From: JBPCOB01 sp051000715
GTDB taxonomy: Bacteria > Actinomycetota > Actinomycetes > JALYNC01
Assembly (NCBI GenBank): GCA_051000715.1
Contig: JBPCOB010000067.1
Coordinates: forward strand, 1 to 15,560
Length of the DNA: 15,560 nt
Direction of reading: 5' to 3'
Shown: piece after piece, positions 6,581 to 12,939 of the stretch
How positions within the stretch are numbered: position 1 is the first letter of the stretch
How the letters are laid out: the number at the start of each line of letters is the position of its first letter
Translations under genes and position numbers: made by a program
Notes under the pieces: generated by a model
The model's input: only the letters and a program-made list of their open reading frames with translations
Database searches by the model: none
Told to the model about the DNA's origin: nothing

Positions 6581-8125
6581 TCAGACCGGGGTGACCCCGT
6601 GCCGGCGGCGGGAGAACGAGCGATCCTTGCCACGGGACGCCGCGAACCGGCGTACCAGCTCCGACCGCAGGTCTTCGGGCTCGACGATCGCGTCGACGAC
6701 CAGCTCGCTGCCCAGCCGCACGATGTCGATGTCCTCGTCGTACTCGGCCCGCTTGGCCGCGACGAAGGCCTCGCGCTCCGCCTCGGGCAGCGCCTCGATC
6801 TTGTTGAAGTAGACCGCGTTGACCGCGGCCTCGGCGCCCATAACGGCGATCTTGGCGGTGGGGAGGGCGAGCGTGGCGTCGGGCTCGAAGCCGGGGCCGG
6901 CCATCGCGTACAGCCCAGCGCCGTAGGCCTTGCGGACCACGACGCAGATCTTCGGCACGGTCGCCTCGGAGACCGCACTGATCATCTTCGCTCCGTGCCG
7001 GATGATCCCCTGCCGTTCCACGGCCGTACCGACCATGAACCCCGGTACGTCGGACAGGAACAGCAACGGCACGTTGAAGGCGTCGCAGAGCGAGATGAAG
7101 CGGGTCGCCTTGTCGGCGGAGTCGACGAAGAGCACGCCGCCCTTGAACAGCGGGTTGTTGGCCACCACCCCCACGACCTCGCCGTCGAGTCGGCCGAAGC
7201 CGACCGTGAGCTCACGGGCCCACAGCGCGTGGATCTCGAAGAAGCTCTCCTCGTCCAGCAGCCCCTTGACATAGCGCCGCATGTCGAAGGCCTGCCGGTC
7301 GCTGGCCGGCACCAACGCCCGCAGGTCGACCGGCTTGGGCTCGCGGGCCTCGGTCCGCGGTGGCAGCGCCTCCCAGTTGGCGGGTAGGTAGGACAGGTAG
7401 GTACTGACCGTCTGCAGCGCCTCGGACTCGTCCTTGGCGAGGTAGTGGCCTACCCCGGAGACCGAGCAGTGCATCCGGGCGCCGCCCATCTCCTCGAGGG
7501 TGGTCTTCTCCTTGACGACCATTTCGACCATGCGGGGGCTGCCGAGGTACATCGAGGCGTTTCCCTCCACCATCACCACGATGTCGCAGAAGGCCGGTAT
7601 GTAGGCGCCACCGGCGGCGCTCGGCCCGAACAGCGCACACACCTGCGGGATCGAGCCGCTGGCCCGGACCTGGGTGTGGAAGATCTTCCCGGCCCCCCTT
7701 CTCCCAGGGAACAGGTCCACCTGGTCGGTGATCCGGGCCCCGGCGCTGTCGACGAGATAGATCATCGGTACGCCGGTCCGGTACGCCGTCTCGATGATCC
7801 GGATGATCTTCTCGACGGTTCGTGCCCCCCACGAGCCGGCCTTGACGGTGGAGTCGTTGGCCATGACGCAGACCGGCCGGCCGGCCACTGTCGCCGTACC
7901 GGTGATCACGCCGTCGGCGGCCAGATCACCGGCGACGGCGTTGGCGAACAGGCCGTCCTCGACGAGGGATCCTTCGTCGACCAGCAGCCGGATCCGCTCC
8001 CGTGCGAAGAGCTTGCCCTTGGCCGCGTTCGCGTCGTGGTATTTGCCCGCGCCGCCCCGCTGAACCTTCGCGCGCAGGTCGGCGACCGGCGGGTGGTGCG
8101 GCATCGGGTTGTGCTGCTCGGGCAC
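6581..8125 (-). CDS. Acyl-CoA carboxylase, carboxyltransferase (beta) subunit
   Basis: The 514-residue protein has the tandem crotonase-fold carboxyltransferase domains of biotin-dependent acyl-CoA carboxylases. It would transfer carboxyl from biotin to an acyl-CoA. The N domain contains KLFARERIRLLVDEGS (38-53), DSAGARITDQ (126-135) and the oxyanion segment FGPSAAGGAYIPAF (166-179). The C domain contains FLSDVPGFMVG (356-366), RKAYGAGLYAMAGPGF (398-413) and IAVMGAEAAVNAVYF. Substrate is uncertain: methylcrotonyl-CoA carboxylases usually read GAGNYGM and propionyl-CoA enzymes GGAYDVM at the C-domain site, and this protein matches neither exactly. The start is GTG 8125 with GAGGA upstream; ATG 8104 is an alternative. 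No biotin carboxylase/BCCP alpha subunit is present in the window, so the partner must be encoded elsewhere. Confidence 0.93.
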   Translation of the reverse strand: MPEQHNPMPHHPPVADLRAKVQRGGAGKYHDANAAKGKLFARERIRLLVDEGSLVEDGLFANAVAGDLAADGVITGTATVAGRPVCVMANDSTVKAGSWGARTVEKIIRIIETAYRTGVPMIYLVDSAGARITDQVDLFPGRRGAGKIFHTQVRASGSIPQVCALFGPSAAGGAYIPAFCDIVVMVEGNASMYLGSPRMVEMVVKEKTTLEEMGGARMHCSVSGVGHYLAKDESEALQTVSTYLSYLPANWEALPPRTEAREPKPVDLRALVPASDRQAFDMRRYVKGLLDEESFFEIHALWARELTVGFGRLDGEVVGVVANNPLFKGGVLFVDSADKATRFISLCDAFNVPLLFLSDVPGFMVGTAVERQGIIRHGAKMISAVSEATVPKICVVVRKAYGAGLYAMAGPGFEPDATLALPTAKIAVMGAEAAVNAVYFNKIEALPEAEREAFVAAKRAEYDEDIDIVRLGSELVVDAIVEPEDLRSELVRRFAASRGKDRSFSRRRHGVTPV

Positions 8126-8271
8126 GGGCGTCCTCGTCGTCGAGACTGCGGGTTACTGAGGAGCGTGCCAGCAGTCTGGGGCTGTGCGCCATCGAGGATG
8201 GCGCCATCACCACCCGCCCGCCGCCGCATACCGGCTCGCGGACTGTAGGACCGGCAGGAGAAGGTAGACGC

Positions 8272-9636
8272 GTGGGCAGCGAGACCGATCTCCAGGGAGC
8301 CGGTACGCCCGGCGGAGGCGATCTCGAAGCGGTCGGTACGCCAGCCGGCACCGGCGACCTCGCGGTCCCCCCGGGACCGGGGGCGGTGTACGGGTCGTCG
8401 CCGGCCACCGCGGTGCCACCCCCACGGTCCCGGCTGCACGGAGCGGCGTACCGGACGTTCGGTGGGCTGCCCCGCGACTTCTGGTTCCTCTGGAGCGGCA
8501 CGCTGGTCAACCGGATCGGCACCTTCGTCGAGCCGTTCTTGGCGCTCTACCTGACCCGTGAGCGTGGCCTCTCGGTCTCGGTGACGGGGCTGGTGCTGGC
8601 GCTTCTCGGGGTTGGCGGGCTGCTGTCCCAGGGCATCGGCGGCACACTGGCCGACCGCATCGGCCGGCGCCCGACGCTGGCTTTCGGCATGTTCAGCGCC
8701 GCCGCGGCCATGCTGTTCATGGGATCGGCACGGGCGCTGCCGCTCGTGGTGGCCGGCACGTTCCTGCTCGGACTCACCCTCGATATGTACCGGCCGGCCT
8801 CGAGCGCGCTCATCGCCGACCTGGTGCCATCCGCCGAGCGACCGCGGGCCTTCGCGTTGCTGTTCTGGGCCGTCAACCTCGGCTTCGCCTTCGCCACCAC
8901 GCTGGCCGGGTTCGTGGCCGAGTCCGGATACACCCTGCTGTTCGTCGGGGACGCCGCGACCAGCGCGATCTTCGGTCTGCTGGTGCTGCGCGGCGTCCGG
9001 GAGAGCCGGCCGGCGGTCCATCGCACGAAGCGGGGCCGCGGCGGTCCCGGCTACGGCCAGGTCCTCCGTGACCGGGTGCTGCTCGGGGTGGTCGGCCTCC
9101 AGCTGGTCTCGGCCTGCATCTACTTCCAGGTGTTCTTCACGCTGCCACTGGCGATGCGCGCCAACGGCCTGAGCTCGGCCGCTTTCGGCTTGGTGATCGC
9201 GCTGAACGGCGTACTGATCGTCGTGCTTCAGCCGCTGGTCGCCGGGTGGTTGAGTCGGCTGCCACGGGTGCGGCTGCTCGCCGCCTCGCAGCTCGTCATC
9301 GGGCTCGGGTTCGGGCTCAACAGCCTGGCGACCACCACCCCGGCGTACGCCGCGGCCGTGGCTGTCTGGACGCTCGGGGAGATCGCCGGCGCGGCGCTGA
9401 CCTCCTCGATCGTGGCCGACCTGGCGCCGCCGGAGCTGCGCGGGCGCTACTCCGGGATATTTGGCATGTCCTACGGGGCCGCCGCGATCCTGGCGCCGGT
9501 CCTCGGTACGGCGGTCTTCGACGTCGGCGGGCCGGTCGCGCTATGGGTCGGCTGCGCCGCGCTCGGCGCCACCGTCGCGACCGGAACGCTCGCGCTGGGC
9601 CCGGCGATCCGCGCCCGGGCCGCCGCGGCGCACTGA
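8272..9636 (+). CDS. Major facilitator superfamily transporter
   Basis: The 454-residue protein is a membrane transporter with about 12 hydrophobic helices from residue 68 onward. MFS motif A, GGTLADRIGRRPT, is at 123-135 in the loop between helices 2 and 3, and a charged central loop (RTKRGRGG) separates the two halves. The layout resembles drug-export members of the DHA1 type, but the substrate is unknown. The first about 60 residues are rich in Gly, Pro and Ala, with a repeated GTP.G..DL pattern, and are probably cytoplasmic. The start is GTG 8272, chosen for the AGGAGAAGG site at 8256-8264. The gene diverges from the carboxylase gene across 146 bases. Its last 14 codons recur in degenerate form at 10818-10859. 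Confidence 0.9.
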   Translation: MGSETDLQGAGTPGGGDLEAVGTPAGTGDLAVPPGPGAVYGSSPATAVPPPRSRLHGAAYRTFGGLPRDFWFLWSGTLVNRIGTFVEPFLALYLTRERGLSVSVTGLVLALLGVGGLLSQGIGGTLADRIGRRPTLAFGMFSAAAAMLFMGSARALPLVVAGTFLLGLTLDMYRPASSALIADLVPSAERPRAFALLFWAVNLGFAFATTLAGFVAESGYTLLFVGDAATSAIFGLLVLRGVRESRPAVHRTKRGRGGPGYGQVLRDRVLLGVVGLQLVSACIYFQVFFTLPLAMRANGLSSAAFGLVIALNGVLIVVLQPLVAGWLSRLPRVRLLAASQLVIGLGFGLNSLATTTPAYAAAVAVWTLGEIAGAALTSSIVADLAPPELRGRYSGIFGMSYGAAAILAPVLGTAVFDVGGPVALWVGCAALGATVATGTLALGPAIRARAAAAH

Positions 9637-9650
9637 TTCGACCTACTCGT

Positions 9651-9726
9651 GCGATTGATCGTTGTTGCGCGTACTCGCAGGATTGCGCGAAATCGGCGAG
9701 TACAGGAACCAACGTCTGATCACTTC
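9651..9726 (+). repeat. Hairpin repeat R1
   Basis: This element of about 76 bases is repeated at 10737-10812 in the same orientation with roughly 11 differences. Its core is an exact inverted repeat, GTACTCGC (9671-9678) and GCGAGTAC (9696-9703), enclosing a nested GATT/AATC stem with a GCGCGA loop. The outer arms are also imperfectly complementary, ending in TGATC (9656-9660) and GATCA (9718-9722). It fills the gap between the convergent MFS and DUF559 genes and overlaps the DUF559 stop codon, so it may act as a two-way terminator as well as being a repeat. Confidence 0.75.
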
Positions 9727-10651
9727 AGGGCCGGCCGGCCGAGCAGAGCTGGGTTCGGCGGACCTCCAGCGTGGCGAGGATCTCGCGTCGTACGGCGTCC
9801 GGCTCCTCATGCAGGCGTCGGTGAGAGAACCGCAGGACCAGCCAACCGAGAGCGGCAAGGGCCGCGTCCCGGCGCATGTCTCGCTCGCGCGACTCGAAAC
9901 CGAAGTGGTAACGCGACCCGTCCAGCTCGACATCCACCCGCTCCTCCTCGTACGCCACGTCGAGATACGCCCGCCGTCCGCTTAGCACGAGCGGCAGTTG
10001 ACGACGCGCTACCGGCAACGACGGGTGGTCGAACACGCGCCGACAGCCCCAAATCTCCAGCTCACTGTGGCAGCCGGTCGCGAGCAAGTCGACAAGGCTG
10101 AGCAGGGCCGCCCGTCCGCCCAGCCGAGGCGCTGCGGCGGTGGTCTCGAGAATCCGAGTCGGCGTGGTGAGACGTTGCTGTACGGCGAGGATCAAGGGTG
10201 CCCTCCGTTCGGAGTCCGCAAGCAGCGGCCAGCTGTCAATGAGGCAGTTCTCTAGTCGGACGACGGGGAGACCCCGACGCTCGACGACCAGAGGCGGCTC
10301 GGCTCGAAACCCGCGGCGGCGATGCACCACGATCGCAGGGTCGGCGCTGAGCTGACGAACATCGGTGGTCACGTGCAGCGGTTGTCCCGTCGGCAGCGGC
10401 AGTCCCCACATCGACAAACCGGTGGTGTAGCTGAGCGCCGCGTTTGGACCGGCGTATCGAAGGGCGGCCAGCAGTTTCGTCGCGGGCTGCTCGATCACCG
10501 GGGCAGCCGCGAAAACCTGCGGCAGAAGACGAACCAGATGCCCCCCGGAAAGCGCCCGGTCGACGACGTGATGGGCCACGACGGCGGCCAGCTGGGAACG
10601 GGTCACAACGCCGTTGTGCTCATCGAGCAGAGCCTGGATCTCCGGTCGCAC
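9725..10651 (-). CDS. AbiEi-like HTH / DUF559 nuclease-fold protein
   Basis: From GTG 10651 the protein has 308 residues. The N-terminus (about 1-50), with LLDEHNGVVTRSQL and ALSGGHLVRLLPQVF, is the winged-helix pattern of type IV antitoxin AbiEi-like proteins. The middle holds TTGLSMWGLPLP and RGLPVVRLENCLID, typical of this actinobacterial family. The C-terminus is a DUF559/Vsr-like endonuclease fold: SELE near 196-199, YLDVAYEEERVDVELDG (229-245) with D231 and E242, then RERDMRRDAAL and LGWLVLRFSHRRL. Function is unknown; defence or nucleic-acid processing is only a suggestion. Starts at GTG 10675 or ATG 10798 are possible, but the latter would translate through hairpin repeat R2. No strong ribosome site is visible. 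The gene is flanked by direct repeats. Confidence 0.8.
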   Translation of the reverse strand: MRPEIQALLDEHNGVVTRSQLAAVVAHHVVDRALSGGHLVRLLPQVFAAAPVIEQPATKLLAALRYAGPNAALSYTTGLSMWGLPLPTGQPLHVTTDVRQLSADPAIVVHRRRGFRAEPPLVVERRGLPVVRLENCLIDSWPLLADSERRAPLILAVQQRLTTPTRILETTAAAPRLGGRAALLSLVDLLATGCHSELEIWGCRRVFDHPSLPVARRQLPLVLSGRRAYLDVAYEEERVDVELDGSRYHFGFESRERDMRRDAALAALGWLVLRFSHRRLHEEPDAVRREILATLEVRRTQLCSAGRP

Positions 10652-10736
10652 GTCAACACGATCGAGTCTCGGCACGGGCTTCGGGATGCCGAGAGTGCCG
10701 GCTGTGGAGCCCGATAGTGCCTGTGCGCGACGACTC

Positions 10737-10812
10737 GAGATTGATCGTTGTTGCGTGTACTCGCAGGATTCGGCGAAATCGGCGAGTGCAGGAAACACGG
10801 TCTGATCGCTCC
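10737..10812 (+). repeat. Hairpin repeat R2
   Basis: This is the second copy of the repeat at 9651-9726, upstream of the DUF559 gene. The inner arms are GTACTCGC (10757-10764) and GCGAGTGC (10782-10789). The single change from R1 turns a T-A pair into a T-G pair, which still pairs as U-G in a plus-strand RNA. The nested GATT/AATC stem is kept while the loop changes from GCGCGA to CGGCGA. It lies between the DUF559 start and the degenerate MFS 3' end. Confidence 0.75.
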
Positions 10813-10817
10813 GAAGG

Positions 10818-10859
10818 CCGGGGCCGGCGATCCGTGCCCGGACCGCCGCCGCGCACTAA
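10818..10859 (+). pseudogene. Degenerate second copy of the MFS transporter 3' end
   Basis: The plus-strand frame reads PGPAIRARTAAAH and then TAA. The true MFS gene ends LGPAIRARAAAAH and TGA (9595-9636). The two stretches agree at 36 of 42 bases, and the stop sits at the same codon position. There is no upstream coding part, since R2 lies directly before it. It is a gene-end remnant left by duplication, insertion or recombination. Confidence 0.7.
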
Positions 10860-10865
10860 CTGGGC

Positions 10866-11105
10866 CTACTCGGTGTTCTCCATGACGCCGAAGGCCTTGG
10901 CGGCGATCCCGCCCACCGCGATCACGACGGCACCGACGACGATGAGCCACCACTCGCGCACGATCAAGCCCAGCCCGCCGGCGACGAAGCCGAGAATGAC
11001 GGTGATGATCGCGCCCCAGATCCGGTTCGGCGTACGGCGGATGTGGTCGCCACGCTCCCCGCCCTGCCGCGGCTGGCGTTCCAACTGGTCAGCGTCGTCG
11101 GCCAT
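10866..11105 (-). CDS. Small two-helix membrane protein
   Basis: The 79-residue protein has a charged hydrophilic N-terminus of about 28 residues, then two membrane helices at about 29-49 and 52-72 joined by the short REWW turn. The pattern TPNRIWGAIITVILGFVAGG followed by WWLIVVGAVVIAVGG resembles the small actinobacterial HGxxPAAW-type membrane proteins, although the HG..PAAW motif itself is altered here (DHIRRTPNRIW). Function is unknown. ATG 11105 has a strong GGAGAGGTGG site at 11109-11119. It lies 27 bases after the HMG-CoA lyase gene on the same strand and is probably the last gene of that operon. Its stop codon lies in the zone duplicated downstream of the MFS gene. Confidence 0.8.
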   Translation of the reverse strand: MADDADQLERQPRQGGERGDHIRRTPNRIWGAIITVILGFVAGGLGLIVREWWLIVVGAVVIAVGGIAAKAFGVMENTE

Positions 11106-11132
11106 GAACCACCTCTCCGGTTCCGGGATTGC

Positions 11133-12047
11133 TCAGCATGGCGTACGCCGGGTGCGCGGGCCAGCGCGGAGCACCTGGCTCGGCAGCGTGTGCCCGACGA
11201 GCCGCTCCGCTCCGGCCGCTGCCTCGAGGAGAGCCTCGAGGTCCACGCCGGTCGCCACGCCCATGTCCTCGACCATGTGAACCAGCTCCTCGCTGGCCAC
11301 GTTGCCGCTGGCCCCCGGCGCGTACGGGCAGCCGCCGAGCCCGCCGACCGAGGCGTCGAAGTCCGCCACGCCGAGCTGCAGCGCGACCAGCACGTTCGCC
11401 AGCCCGGTGCCCCGAGTGTTGTGGAAGTGCAGGTTCAGCGGCGTTTCGGCGTACGCCGACCGAAACTCGCCGACCAGCGTGGCCACCCGACCCGGAGTCG
11501 CCATCCCGGTCGTGTCGCCGAAGGAGATGCCGTCGGCACCGTCGCGCACCGCCCGGCCGGCCACCTCGACGACCCGACCGACCGGGACGTCGCCCTCGTA
11601 CGGGCAGCCGAACGACGTTGCCACGACCACCTGGCAGGTCACGCCGGCGTCGTGCGCCGTCTGCAGCAGACCAGCGATGTCGTCCAGCGACTCGGCGGTG
11701 GAGCGGTTGACGTTGGCCCGGTTGTGGCTGTCGGAGGCGGAGACCACGACCTCGATCTCGCGGAAGCCGGCGTCCAGTGCCCGCTGGGCGCCGCGGGGGT
11801 TGGGAACCAGCGCCGAGTAGCGCACCCGGTCCGAACGCTCGATCGAGCGCCAGACCTCGTCGGCGTCGGCCATCTGCGGGATCGCGCGCGGGTGCACGAA
11901 CGACACCGCCTCGATCCGGCCGACACCGGTCCGCGACAACGCGTCGATCAGTGCGACCTTGCCCGCCGTCGGGACCGGCGCCTCGTTCTGCAGGCCGTCG
12001 CGAGGGCCGACCTCGCGCAGCGAGATCGACTGCGGCAGGTCGCTCAT
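11133..12047 (-). CDS. hmgL: Hydroxymethylglutaryl-CoA lyase
   Basis: The 304-residue TIM-barrel enzyme cleaves 3-hydroxy-3-methylglutaryl-CoA to acetyl-CoA and acetoacetate, the last step of leucine breakdown. Family landmarks are complete: REVGPRDGLQNE at 11-22 with R16 and D17, SFGDTTGMA at 175-183, the metal-binding LHFHN at 206-210 (H207, H209), and the active-site loop GGLGGCPYAPGASGN at 235-249 with C240. The start is ATG 12047, placed so that the protein opens with MSDLPQSISLREVGPRDG; it lies 4 bases after the hydratase stop, with GGGGGAG just upstream. The tight spacing implies translational coupling with the hydratase. Identification is secure; a pyruvate carboxyltransferase-like relative with another substrate is unlikely given the C240 loop. 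Confidence 0.95.
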   Translation of the reverse strand: MSDLPQSISLREVGPRDGLQNEAPVPTAGKVALIDALSRTGVGRIEAVSFVHPRAIPQMADADEVWRSIERSDRVRYSALVPNPRGAQRALDAGFREIEVVVSASDSHNRANVNRSTAESLDDIAGLLQTAHDAGVTCQVVVATSFGCPYEGDVPVGRVVEVAGRAVRDGADGISFGDTTGMATPGRVATLVGEFRSAYAETPLNLHFHNTRGTGLANVLVALQLGVADFDASVGGLGGCPYAPGASGNVASEELVHMVEDMGVATGVDLEALLEAAAGAERLVGHTLPSQVLRAGPRTRRTPC

Positions 12048-12051
12048 CCGA

Positions 12052-12849
12052 TCACTCCCCCGGCCAGTTCGGCGTCCGCTTCTCATTGAACGCGGCGATG
12101 CCCTCTTTTCTGTCCGCCGAGAGCGCCGCCGTTCGCCAGGCGGCGTCCTCGATGTCCAGCCCGGCGGCCAGGTCGACCCCGGCGCCGTGCCGCAGCGCCC
12201 GCTTGGCCGCCCGTACGCCCACCGGCGAGTTCGCGGCAATCTGGTGCGCCAATTCCAGCGCGGCGGCCCGCGCGGTACCGGCAGGCACCCGCCGATCCAC
12301 CAGGCCCAACTTCTCCGCCTCGTCCATCGCCACCCGCCGGCCGGTCAGCACCAGGTCGGCGGCACGGGAAGCGCCCAGCCGGCGCAGGGCGAGCTGGGTG
12401 CCGCCACCGCCGGGCACCAGTCCGATGGTCACCTCCGGCAGGCCGAACACCGCCGATTCGTCGGCCACGATCAGGTCGCAGGACAGCGCCAGCTCCAGGC
12501 CACCCCCGAGCGCATAGGAGTGCACCGCCGCCACCGTCGGTTGTGGCAGTCCGAGTACGCCGCCGAAGGCAGCCCGGAAGATCGGCCGCTGCCGCAGCAA
12601 GTCCGCATCGGTGAACGCGCCCCGCTCCTTGAGGTCCGCGCCGACGCAGAAGGCGGCGTCCCCGGCGGCCGACAGCACGACCGCGCGTACGGAGGAGTTA
12701 CCCGCCACGTCCCCGCAGGCCGCGGCCAGCGACCGCGCCATGGCGGTGGAGATCGCGTTACGGGCGGCCGGACGATCGAGGACCAGCTCGGCGACCGGGC
12801 CGTGGCTCCGGACAGATATCCCGTCGTACTCCGCGTCCGGCTCGGCCAC
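12052..12849 (-). CDS. Enoyl-CoA hydratase, methylglutaconyl-CoA hydratase-like
   Basis: The crotonase-fold enzyme (265 residues from GTG 12849) adds water to an enoyl-CoA. Both catalytic glutamates of the family are present, E119 in GGGLELAL and E139 in PEVTIGLVPGGGG. The oxyanion segment FCVGADLKER and the C-terminal AAFNEKRTPNWPGE closely follow the AUH/methylglutaconyl-CoA hydratase pattern, where the product is HMG-CoA. The next gene encodes HMG-CoA lyase, which uses exactly that product, so the assignment fits the context. The start is uncertain: an open frame reaches TTG 12891 and GTG 12861. GTG 12849 is preferred because it gives a normal length and has TAGTGT 8 bases upstream, a possible leaderless -10 box. 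It appears to be the first gene of the operon. Confidence 0.9.
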   Translation of the reverse strand: MAEPDAEYDGISVRSHGPVAELVLDRPAARNAISTAMARSLAAACGDVAGNSSVRAVVLSAAGDAAFCVGADLKERGAFTDADLLRQRPIFRAAFGGVLGLPQPTVAAVHSYALGGGLELALSCDLIVADESAVFGLPEVTIGLVPGGGGTQLALRRLGASRAADLVLTGRRVAMDEAEKLGLVDRRVPAGTARAAALELAHQIAANSPVGVRAAKRALRHGAGVDLAAGLDIEDAAWRTAALSADRKEGIAAFNEKRTPNWPGE

Positions 12850-12939
12850 GGACCGCGACACTACCCGCCCCGCAGCCGTGCCGGCGATCAACCGCCCAAC
12901 TTCCGCCCGTCGCAGAACCCGGGTGGAGCGCCGAGCGCG

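Larger units (their letters stand above)
9595..10872. mobile_element. Candidate inserted module: A - R1 - DUF559 gene - R2 - A'
   Basis: The 3' end of the MFS gene (A, from 9595) is followed directly by hairpin repeat R1, the DUF559 gene, hairpin repeat R2 in the same orientation, and then a second copy of the MFS 3' end (A', 10818-10859). Downstream of both A and A' the similarity continues for about 13 bases to CCTACTCG, which in A' contains the stop codon of the small membrane protein gene. This suggests that A' and the small gene form the original junction and that a unit of about 1.2 kb was added. A circular unit integrating by one crossover in A would leave this order. No integrase or transposase gene is present, so the mechanism is inferred. 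Confidence 0.4.

Noticed and set aside
7906..9021. Minus-strand open frame across the carboxylase start and the MFS gene
   Set aside because: It covers the N-terminal coding part of two divergent, strongly supported genes in the wrong frames.
9651..9726. R repeats as CRISPR units or as coding sequence
   Set aside because: There are only two copies 1.1 kb apart with a gene between them and no regular spacers; the peptide similarity is explained by the DNA repeat.
9725..10651. DUF559 gene as a transposase of the module
   Set aside because: It has no HUH, DDE, serine or tyrosine recombinase motif; it matches AbiEi-like/DUF559 proteins instead.
12892..12939. Terminator between the beta-helix gene and the hydratase gene
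   Set aside because: Only the short palindrome ACCCGGGT is seen, with no loop or extended stem.
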